The notes under the pieces are model-generated. The model had not been told where the DNA came from. It did not search any database and saw nothing but the letters and a program-made list of their open reading frames with translations. From positions 1 through 20,223 of the forward strand of contig QGVC01000017.1 of assembly GCA_003242645.1 (NCBI GenBank): DNA of 20,223 nucleotides, written 5' to 3'. Source of the DNA: Pseudomonadota bacterium (GTDB lineage Bacteria > Pseudomonadota > Alphaproteobacteria > Rhizobiales > Hyphomicrobiaceae). This document shows, one piece after another, positions 14,772 to 20,223 of this stretch; the first letter of the stretch is position 1; every line of letters starts with the position of its first letter. The position numbers and the translations under genes are program-made.

Positions 14772-15548
14772 ATGACATTCAGGAAATCGACAAGCCTTGC
14801 GGTGACGGAGCCGGTCCAATTCACGCGACGGTCCGGTTTTCCAGACGAAATCGCCAGACTCCTTAGAAAACAGATTGCAAATGGGGCATTGAGGCCCGGC
14901 GACAAGCTCCCCACTGAGCAGCAGCTTTCCCGAATGTTCGGTGTTTCGCGACCTGTCATTCGCGAGGCCATTTCACGCCTGAAATCGGACGGCGTGCTCG
15001 AGTCCTTTCAAGGGCGCGGTGTTTTCGTAAAGGCAGACAGCGGCGCCTCGTCGTTTCGCCTCGATGAGCCGAACCTGAATGACAAGCAGGAGCTGGCGCA
15101 CATCTTAGAGCTCCTGGTGGCGATTGAGGGCGCAGCAACGGGGCTTGCCGCTGCGCGAAGGCGAGAGCACGAATTGAAAGCCATCAAGAAGGCGCTCGAT
15201 GCAATGGCCAAGGCGATAGAGGAAGGGCGCAGCGGCGTCGACGAGGATATGAGCTTCCACCGGACCATCGTGGAAGCGACGCGCAATCCGTTTTTTATCG
15301 CTCTTGTCGCCTTTCTGGAAAGTCGCGTGCGCAATCTTATTCGCGTGGCGCGCACCAATACGGCCCGTTACGAGGGGCTGGCTTACAAGGTGCAAGAGGA
15401 GCACGTGGCCATTTATCAAGCTATCGCGGCCCGCGATCCCGAAGCGGCACAAGTTGCCGCTGAGCGCCACTTGCGTAATGCCGCCGCGCGATTGCAGCTT
15501 TATCTAGGGGATCGAACGAATGCGCGCCCTGTGAAAGCGGGCTCATGA
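14772..15548 (+). CDS. GntR family transcriptional regulator, FadR/FCD subfamily
   Basis: A 258-residue regulator. The N-terminal winged helix-turn-helix (about 20-87) includes GDKLPTEQQLSRMFGVSR (43-60) and VIREAISRLKSDG (62-74). The C-terminal FCD ligand-binding domain (about 108-240) has the metal-site pattern Asp159-x3-His163 with His211 and His233. FCD regulators usually sense organic acids and release DNA when the pathway substrate binds. The gene starts nine bases after the SDR stop without a clear ribosome site, so translation probably depends on the SDR gene. Its place beside the divergent promoter region, with a FadR-like site there, suggests it regulates both units and itself. It converges with the TRAP operon. 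Confidence 0.93.
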   Translation: MTFRKSTSLAVTEPVQFTRRSGFPDEIARLLRKQIANGALRPGDKLPTEQQLSRMFGVSRPVIREAISRLKSDGVLESFQGRGVFVKADSGASSFRLDEPNLNDKQELAHILELLVAIEGAATGLAAARRREHELKAIKKALDAMAKAIEEGRSGVDEDMSFHRTIVEATRNPFFIALVAFLESRVRNLIRVARTNTARYEGLAYKVQEEHVAIYQAIAARDPEAAQVAAERHLRNAAARLQLYLGDRTNARPVKAGS

Positions 15549-15620
15549 GAAGCCTCTGCGGCTGGAGCATATGCGGCTGGCCCAAAGTGGTCGTGCCGCG
15601 ATTTCAAATTTTCTGGATAC

Positions 15621-15649
15621 AAAAAAGGCCTGCCGGATTTCGGCAGGCC
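15621..15649 (-). terminator. Intrinsic terminator of the TRAP operon
   Basis: A perfect 9-bp GC-rich stem (GGCCTGCCG at 15627-15635 with CGGCAGGCC at 15641-15649) with a 5-base loop is followed on the minus strand by six T. It begins 26 bases after the dctP stop. On the plus strand no T-run follows, so it terminates the gntR transcript poorly at best. Confidence 0.9.
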
Positions 15650-15675
15650 CGCAAGTTATTAGGTTGAAGCTCGTC

Positions 15676-16767
15676 TTATTTCGCGCAGCCGCGGATCTTC
15701 TCCAGATCCGGACCCTTCGGATTGCGGCCCAGATTGTACGGCGCAGAGGCGCCGCGCCAGCTTGCGTAGTCAGAAAGGTACTCGAGCTGGCTCAGGTAGA
15801 CCTTCGCCGAGGTTTTGCTGGAGCAGGCCGTCTCTTCGATGACTTGGTTGGCCATCTGCTGCAGCTGCTCCAATTCCTCATCGCTCATGCGGGTGATCTC
15901 TATTCCCGCTTCTTTGAACTTGGCAAAGGCCTCGGTTGCCCGCTTCTCCGTGAACGCGATCGACCAGAGCATCGTCGCGTCGGCCGCGATCTTCAGTTTC
16001 TCTTGGACATCCTTGGGGAGAGCATCCCACGCGGCCTTGTTGATCATGACACCGAACACCGAGGACGACTGGTGCCAGCCGGGCGTTGCCCAGTACTTCG
16101 TCACCTGGTGGAAGCCGCCAGAGTAGTCGACGTTCGGAGTCGAGAACTCGGCACCGTCGATCACGCCACGCTCGAGCGATTGGTAAATCTCACCGCCGGC
16201 CAAAGAAACCTGGCTGCCGCCGAGCTTCTCGAGAAGCTTACCCTGCTCAAGGCCCGAGAGCCTGAGGCGCATGCCCTTCAGATCCTCGAGCTTGCGGATC
16301 GGCTTGTTGGTGCGGAAGCCGGACTCGTTGTTGGTAATGCCGTAGGGCAGGTACACCATGCCGAAACGGCCATAGACTTCATTGTAAAGATCGGCGCCGC
16401 CCCAGCCGTGAATCCAGTTCGCGTAATCAATGGCGTTGAACAAGCTGATATGTGTAGAGAGCGGCGAGAAGGCGGGGTCGCGGCCGGCCCAGTAGCCTGG
16501 CCAGTCACCGCCGGCCTGGATGGTGCCGGTTTGGACAGCGTTGAACACCTCGCCCGGCGGCACGAGCGTGCCGCCATCGTAGAACTCGATCTTCAGCTTG
16601 TCGCCGACGAGCTTTGTTGCCACCTCGACGAATTTCTTATCGATCTCGATCAGCTCGAGCGACGATGGCCAGACCGTCGTCATCGTCCAGGTCTCCTGAG
16701 CCACGGCAGGCCCGGAGAGCACAGCCAGCATGGCTGCGGCGCCAAACAGCTTCTCCTTGGTCCTCAT
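15676..16767 (-). CDS. dctP: TRAP transporter substrate-binding protein (DctP)
   Basis: A 363-residue periplasmic binding protein with a Sec signal cleaved near AVA-QE (23/24). The mature protein opens with WTMTTVWP and carries GMRLRLSG (165-172), where Arg167 or Arg169 is the likely ligand-carboxylate clamp of DctP proteins. The EFSTPNVDYSGGFHQ segment (207-221) and following WATPGWHQSSS (226-236) recall the TakP-type subgroup that binds 2-oxo or hydroxy monocarboxylates, sometimes with calcium; that subgroup call is by memory of the pattern and weak. The start at 16767 has AGGA upstream; longer in-frame starts overlap dctM. It is the last gene of dctQ-dctM-dctP, 16 bases after dctM, and ends at a terminator. 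Confidence 0.92.
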   Translation of the reverse strand: MRTKEKLFGAAAMLAVLSGPAVAQETWTMTTVWPSSLELIEIDKKFVEVATKLVGDKLKIEFYDGGTLVPPGEVFNAVQTGTIQAGGDWPGYWAGRDPAFSPLSTHISLFNAIDYANWIHGWGGADLYNEVYGRFGMVYLPYGITNNESGFRTNKPIRKLEDLKGMRLRLSGLEQGKLLEKLGGSQVSLAGGEIYQSLERGVIDGAEFSTPNVDYSGGFHQVTKYWATPGWHQSSSVFGVMINKAAWDALPKDVQEKLKIAADATMLWSIAFTEKRATEAFAKFKEAGIEITRMSDEELEQLQQMANQVIEETACSSKTSAKVYLSQLEYLSDYASWRGASAPYNLGRNPKGPDLEKIRGCAK

Positions 16768-16783
16768 TCGAATTCCTACTCCC

Positions 16784-18109
16784 TTATTTGGTACCGTACA
16801 GTTGCGAGGGCAGCCACGTCGCGAGCGACGGGAAAGCCGCCAGTAAAAGGCTAGCCACAATAATCAACCCGATAAATGGAATTACGCCAATAATGATTTG
16901 GCTCGTTTTGATGTGTGCTGGCGTTAACGCGCGCATGTAAAACAGCGCGTATCCAAACGGTGGCGTCAGGAACGAGGTCTGCAGCACAACCGCCATCAGA
17001 ATGACGAACCAAAGCTGGTCGATGCCCATCTCCTGCACGACGGGGAGGAAAATCGGGAACGACAACAGCACGATACCCGTCCAGTCGAGGAACATGCCGA
17101 GGATGAAGACGATGGCCATCATCAGCGTGATCAGGAGCCAGGGTTCCGCGTCGAGCGCGCGCATTAGATCCTGAGCAGCGCGAAGGCCGCCGGTGATGTT
17201 GAACACACCGGTGAACGCCGTTGCGCCGATGACGATGAACAGGATCATTGCGGAGGTACGGGCCGTTTCCGTGAGCGCGCTGAAGAAGGTCGACCACTCG
17301 AACCGGCGGCGTGCGATTACGATGGCGAGCGCGAGCACCACGCCGATCGCTGAGACCTCGGTGGCAGTCGCAATGCCGGCCAGGAGCGACCCGAGCACGC
17401 CGAAGATCAGGAGCAGCGGTGGCAATGCCTCGACCGCAAGCATCTTCCAGAGCTCTTGTCGGCTGACCTGCTCCTCAGGCTCAACTGCCGGTGCCATGTC
17501 TGGGCGCAGGAGAGCAATGATGAAAACGTATGCGGCGTAGAGCAGGCCAAGCAGGACACCGGGGAGCAGGGCACCCGCGAACAGCTCACCGACAGAGAGC
17601 GTCGAGTAGCTCGACATCAGGATGAGCATGATCGAGGGCGGAATGAGAATGCCGAGACAGCCTGAAGCGGCGATCACGCCTGTCGTTAGCGTCTGGCTGT
17701 AGCCGTACTGGAGCATCGGACGCAGCGCCATAACACCCATCACGGTAATGGAGGCGCCGATGATGCCGGTGGTCGCTGCCAGCAGGATGGATATGAAAAC
17801 GACTGCCAGGGCCAAGCCGCCGCGCACACGGGCCATCAGCAGGCGCAGCGACTCGAACATCTTGTCAGTCACCCCCGAGTCCGAAAGGAAGCGGGCCATC
17901 AACACGAACAGAGGGATGGCAATGAGCGTGTAGTTGTCCAACACGTCGCCGAAGACCCGGCTGATGACGATGCCGAGGGCCATCGGCTTTCCGGCAATCA
18001 ATGCACCGAGAACCGCCGTGCCGCCCAACACGAAGGCGAGCGGGTGCCCCATGAACAGCCCCACGACCAGGAGGCCGGCCATGATGAGTGCGATCATCTC
18101 ACCGGACAT
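16784..18109 (-). CDS. dctM: TRAP transporter large permease (DctM)
   Basis: A 441-residue inner-membrane protein of normal DctM length with about twelve hydrophobic segments. Family patterns include GHPLAFVLGG (21-30), IAIPLFVLMARFLSDSG (about 63-79), the GIIGASITVMGVMALRPML stretch near 113-131, IPPSIMLILM (about 155-164), and LTPPFGYALFYM near 379. It uses the sodium or proton gradient to move the acid delivered by DctP. The start at 18109 overlaps the dctQ stop by 11 bases, with GGAG seven bases upstream, so translation of the two is coupled. Confidence 0.95.
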   Translation of the reverse strand: MSGEMIALIMAGLLVVGLFMGHPLAFVLGGTAVLGALIAGKPMALGIVISRVFGDVLDNYTLIAIPLFVLMARFLSDSGVTDKMFESLRLLMARVRGGLALAVVFISILLAATTGIIGASITVMGVMALRPMLQYGYSQTLTTGVIAASGCLGILIPPSIMLILMSSYSTLSVGELFAGALLPGVLLGLLYAAYVFIIALLRPDMAPAVEPEEQVSRQELWKMLAVEALPPLLLIFGVLGSLLAGIATATEVSAIGVVLALAIVIARRRFEWSTFFSALTETARTSAMILFIVIGATAFTGVFNITGGLRAAQDLMRALDAEPWLLITLMMAIVFILGMFLDWTGIVLLSFPIFLPVVQEMGIDQLWFVILMAVVLQTSFLTPPFGYALFYMRALTPAHIKTSQIIIGVIPFIGLIIVASLLLAAFPSLATWLPSQLYGTK

Positions 18110-18596
18110 CGGGGGTCTCCTGGCGCAGGATAAGCTTCAGGAACTCGGAAATTCCCTGGAGGAGCAACAGTGCCGCCGCGACTGCCAAGGCGATCTTGAT
18201 GGGATAGACCGGCAGCTGCACCGCGCCGTAGGTCATCTCCCCCTGATTCCAAGATCGTAAGGCGAACGTGTAGCTTTGACTGAGGAAAACCCAGGCGAAG
18301 GGGAAGAAGAACACAACGTAGCCGACAATATCCACCCAGCGGCGTACGGCGGGAGAAAGCTTCTCCGTTACGAGGTCCACGCGTACATGCGCCCCATGCC
18401 GAAGCGCATATCCGCCCAGCATCACGAAATAAAAGCCGTAGAGATGCTTGCTGACGTCAAATCCCCAGCGCGTCGGTGCATGGAATACATAGCGCAGGAC
18501 GACGTCATAGATGATGACGGCAGTGAGGACGATTGCCACAACAGAGATGATACGGCCCACGATCTCGTTCAGGCCGTCGATCAGGCGAATTATCAT
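18099..18596 (-). CDS. dctQ: TRAP transporter small permease (DctQ)
   Basis: A 165-residue inner-membrane protein with four hydrophobic segments, standard for DctQ. The DVVLRYVFHAPTRWGFDVSK segment (31-50) is the family signature, and GGYALRHGAHVRVDLV (about 61-76) also fits. It partners DctM in the membrane. The start at 18596 (MIIRLIDGLNE) follows a run of six G and matches usual DctQ N-termini; the frame is open to 18698 but that part has no signal or ribosome site. As first gene it directly follows the promoter region at 18597-18700. Confidence 0.92.
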   Translation of the reverse strand: MIIRLIDGLNEIVGRIISVVAIVLTAVIIYDVVLRYVFHAPTRWGFDVSKHLYGFYFVMLGGYALRHGAHVRVDLVTEKLSPAVRRWVDIVGYVVFFFPFAWVFLSQSYTFALRSWNQGEMTYGAVQLPVYPIKIALAVAAALLLLQGISEFLKLILRQETPDVR

Positions 18597-18621
18597 AATG
18601 GTTTTCCCCCCTGTCGGAGGC

Positions 18622-18649
18622 TGAATATCAAACTCAAACGGAAAGTCAA
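18622..18649 (-). promoter_or_regulatory. Candidate sigma-70 type promoter of dctQMP
   Basis: On the minus strand TTGACT (18644-18649) and TATTCA (18622-18627) are separated by 16 bases, and transcription would begin about 20 bases before the dctQ start codon. The -35 matches the consensus at five of six bases and the -10 at four. It is the best promoter match ahead of this operon, judged by eye. Confidence 0.4.
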
Positions 18650-18784
18650 TAAAACGTGTCGCGGCTAACTGTCTTGTAGGCAATAATCTTTTTTGCATTC
18701 GGGCCGGACTGCTTTGGATTAGAAGCAGGGCCTTGCCGCGTAGGAGGCCGGGCCAGCTTTGACTGCCCCGTTAAGGGATCCCTA

Positions 18785-18815
18785 ATCAAGAAACCCCGCC
18801 GAATTCGACGGGGTT
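18785..18815 (-). terminator. Intrinsic terminator of the L,D-transpeptidase gene
   Basis: Arms AACCCCG (18792-18798) and CGGGGTT (18809-18815) form a stem, with extra inner C-G pairs beyond one mismatch, and on the minus strand the sequence continues TTTCTTGATT. A second 7-bp hairpin (GGAGACT at 18834-18840, AGTCTCC at 18843-18849) lies just after the stop codon and may add to 3' end stability. Together they separate this gene from the TRAP operon. Confidence 0.75.
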
Positions 18816-18852
18816 CGTCTGTGGCTTCAAGAGGGAGACTGAAGTCTCCTGG

Positions 18853-19425
18853 TTAGGTGAACCGGCGCCAGGTCACAGTAACCTTCGTGCCAATGGGCAC
18901 CCTGGGGTAGAGATCGAGAACATCCTCGTTGTACATCCGGATGCAGCCCTTCGAGACTGCCGTGCCGATCGTCCAAGGCGCATCCGTGCCATGGATACGG
19001 TAAAGCGAGGAGCCGAGGTAAAGAGCGCGCACGCCAAGTGGATTACGGGGGTGTCCTCCTGGCACATAAGCTGGAAGACTCGGGTTCTCCCGCCTCATGG
19101 TAGGGGTGGGTGTCCAGGATGGATTGACCTTCTTCGCGGTAACCGTGGTCACGCCCTGCCAACGGCTATCGGGGCGCGGCACCGCAATGGGATAGCTGAT
19201 GGCCTCTCCACGGCGGTGGATCCAGTAGAGCCTGCGGTCACCGAAGCTGACGATGATCTGCCCCGGCGCATACTGCTTGGGGAACGACACCACTTGGCGC
19301 GACCCACCGCTCCACAGGAACGAGAAGAAGCCCTGAGCGGATGCGCTCGTGGCCATTGTGGTCAGCACGACGCTCGCTGCGGCGGCGGTCCAGAGGCATT
19401 GACGGATAAAACTGTAACGCGACAT
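18853..19425 (-). CDS. L,D-transpeptidase (YkuD/ErfK family), exported
   Basis: A 190-residue exported enzyme that forms 3-3 cross-links in peptidoglycan or attaches proteins to it. An N-terminal signal (RQCLWTAAAASVVLTTMATSASA) is probably cut near ASA-QG (30/31). The YkuD domain spans about 54-186: IIVSFGDRRLYWI (57-69), RIHGTDAP with His145, and SKGCIRM with catalytic Cys161 and Arg163. Lys159 stands where the classic SHGC motif has His; SKGC is a known variant form in this family. There is no LysM or other wall-binding domain. The start at 19425 is the only ATG that fits, with a weak GGTGG upstream. It is a single-gene unit ending at its own terminator and has no evident link to the transport operons. 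Confidence 0.92.
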   Translation of the reverse strand: MSRYSFIRQCLWTAAAASVVLTTMATSASAQGFFSFLWSGGSRQVVSFPKQYAPGQIIVSFGDRRLYWIHRRGEAISYPIAVPRPDSRWQGVTTVTAKKVNPSWTPTPTMRRENPSLPAYVPGGHPRNPLGVRALYLGSSLYRIHGTDAPWTIGTAVSKGCIRMYNEDVLDLYPRVPIGTKVTVTWRRFT

Positions 19426-20085
19426 TTGCCACCATCCCAATCTCGGAAGTCGAAACCTTCGGAATCGTTGTCGCCGCTCGCATCAGAGATGAACGGCACA
19501 CGCAAAGCCATTATGCCGACGCGCAGTTAACGGCCTATTTCGGCATGTCGTCAGCCGTCCGACATCTTGTCAAGGCGCCGATTCGCGATTGCGGACGCGA
19601 GAGTGGCAGAATGCCAACACGGCGAGGGGCCGTGCCGGAAGCGCTGGCACGGTCGCGGGCACCAGAGGGAAGGTCGCGGCCGGGGCAAATTTGTTCTTGA
19701 TCAAAGACTTATCTCGGGACGTTACTGTAGTCTTGGTCACGGTGACCGGCCTACGCAGGCAGTATCCGCTTCGAAATGGAGAGATGCCGGCCCTGCCTTG
19801 GGGTCGTACGGAACAGCCGAGCGTGTTCCCGGGTGAGCTACCCGCACCGGCCTGCCGGGTGGCCAATCTGGTAAAGCCGGCAGGAGCCCGCTCGAGAGCA
19901 CCAGAGCGCCGCGTCCCCGGACGCGTCGTCCGATTCTTCGGGCCCGGGCTCGCCGGGAAAGGGTTCTTTAAGGTTTTCAGGGGCGTGGCGATTTTTTTTG
20001 AGATGTGAGTGGAACTGAATTGGATCTTGCGGGTTTAGAGTGTGACCTGCGCCGTCCCCCCCCCCCACGCGCAGGTCTTATCTGA
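19426..20085. other. Gene-free, hairpin-rich intergenic region
   Basis: About 660 bases without a convincing gene. It must hold the minus-strand promoter of the L,D-transpeptidase. A 139-codon plus-strand frame (19589-20008) lacks a ribosome site, domains and natural composition. Inverted repeats are frequent: GGTCAC-G-GTGACC (19735-19747), CCTGCCGG with CCGGCAGG (19851-19858, 19877-19884), CGCGTCC with GGACGCG (19910-19925), and the stem at 20044-20077. Eight T (19992-19999) interrupt the GC-rich sequence. With the plus-strand terminator at 20086 this suggests a transcribed non-coding RNA on the plus strand, of unknown class. Confidence 0.45.
20044..20077 (+). repeat. Hairpin with an 11-C loop tract
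   Basis: Perfect arms GACCTGCG (20044-20051) and CGCAGGTC (20070-20077) enclose a loop containing eleven consecutive C (20056-20066). It sits nine bases before the terminator stem, so both would be in the same plus-strand transcript. Long C runs are prone to slippage in replication and to sequencing error. Confidence 0.6.
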
Positions 20086-20113
20086 GGGCACCCATCAACG
20101 GGTGCCCTTTTTT
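20086..20113 (+). terminator. Intrinsic terminator on the plus strand
   Basis: Perfect 8-bp arms GGGCACCC (20086-20093) and GGGTGCCC (20100-20107) with a 6-base loop are followed by six T (20108-20113). Orientation is plus; on the minus strand no T-run follows the stem. No plus-strand protein gene ends just before it, which implies a non-coding transcript upstream. Confidence 0.8.
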
Positions 20114-20151
20114 GTCCGTCGCTCTGTCCGCCTCTGCCGCGGGGGCAGAAT

Positions 20152-20223
20152 TCAAGGTTTGACTTTGCCGGTCGGCTTCGAAACGATCGGCACCTCCTCG
20201 AACTGGCGTGAAGGGGGAGCCTT
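20152..20223 (-). CDS. C-terminal end of an unidentified protein, partial at right edge
   Basis: The last 23 codons of a minus-strand frame that enters from the right edge, ending QFEEVPIVSKPTGKVKP and TGA. Third codon positions are mostly G or C, as in the real genes here, and the residues read like a natural basic protein tail. It is too short to name. Evidence is codon use and position only. Confidence 0.4.
   Translation of the reverse strand, partial: KAPPSRQFEEVPIVSKPTGKVKP

Noticed and set aside
16787..16797. GGTACC-centred sequence resembling the 13880 palindrome
   Set aside because: It lies inside the dctM coding end and is not symmetric beyond the central bases, so it is likely chance.
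15571..16854. Plus-strand open frame of 427 codons
   Set aside because: It is antisense to dctP across its whole length, has no recognisable domain, and dctP has signal peptide, family motifs and terminator. It is a GC-driven shadow.
19589..20008. Plus-strand open frame of 139 codons in the hairpin-rich gap
   Set aside because: No ribosome site, no domain, Arg/Gly/Pro-heavy composition, and it runs through several stems. More likely non-coding.
1..20223. tRNA, rRNA, CRISPR arrays, insertion sequences and attachment sites
   Set aside because: Looked for on both strands by eye; no cloverleaf, repeat-spacer array, transposase or integrase motif was found.

Overview
The window looks like a chromosomal segment of a GC-rich alphaproteobacterium, most likely Hyphomicrobiales (Rhizobiales). 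This rests on gene style: dense co-directional transport and catabolism operons, a LIV-type ABC transporter with catabolic enzymes, a TRAP transporter, an M81 peptidase with a Dpp-type transporter, and a short ErfK-type L,D-transpeptidase. No rRNA, tRNA, insertion sequence, integrase or CRISPR array was seen. Species cannot be fixed from this sequence alone.

Layout. (1) Positions 1-4002, minus strand: an M81 (MlrC-like) metallopeptidase, a family-5 oligopeptide-type solute-binding protein, and a DppB-like permease running off the left edge. A strong hairpin lies between binding protein and permease. (2) 4003-4522: a gene-poor, AT-richer gap with an inverted repeat just upstream of the M81 gene. 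(3) 4523-13846, minus strand: nine tightly packed genes, probably one operon. In transcription order they are an AroE-like (shikimate dehydrogenase family) oxidoreductase, a LIV-type binding protein, LivH, LivM (with a C-terminal membrane extension), LivG, LivF, an SDR oxidoreductase, a fused E1 alpha-beta thiamine-diphosphate dehydrogenase, and a VOC protein. Several junctions overlap (ATGA, TAATG). (4) 14022-15548, plus strand: a second SDR and a FadR/FCD-type GntR regulator, divergent from the nine-gene operon across a 175-base region with palindromic candidate operators. (5) 15621-18596, minus strand: a TRAP operon dctQ-dctM-dctP ending in a good intrinsic terminator. (6) 18785-19425, minus strand: a secreted L,D-transpeptidase with its own terminator. 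(7) 19441-20223: about 640 bases without a convincing gene, rich in hairpins, with an 11-C run and a plus-strand terminator, then the last 23 codons of a minus-strand gene.

How the parts may work together (inference). The nine-gene operon plus the divergent SDR and GntR regulator looks like a complete uptake-and-oxidation module. The LIV transporter imports an organic acid or hydroxylated compound. AroE-like and SDR enzymes oxidise hydroxyls to ketones. The fused E1 acts on the resulting 2-oxoacid, diketone or hydroxyketone, and the VOC protein handles an intermediate. No E2 or E3 subunit is present in the window. The substrate cannot be read from the sequence. This cluster is the best candidate here for an undescribed pathway.
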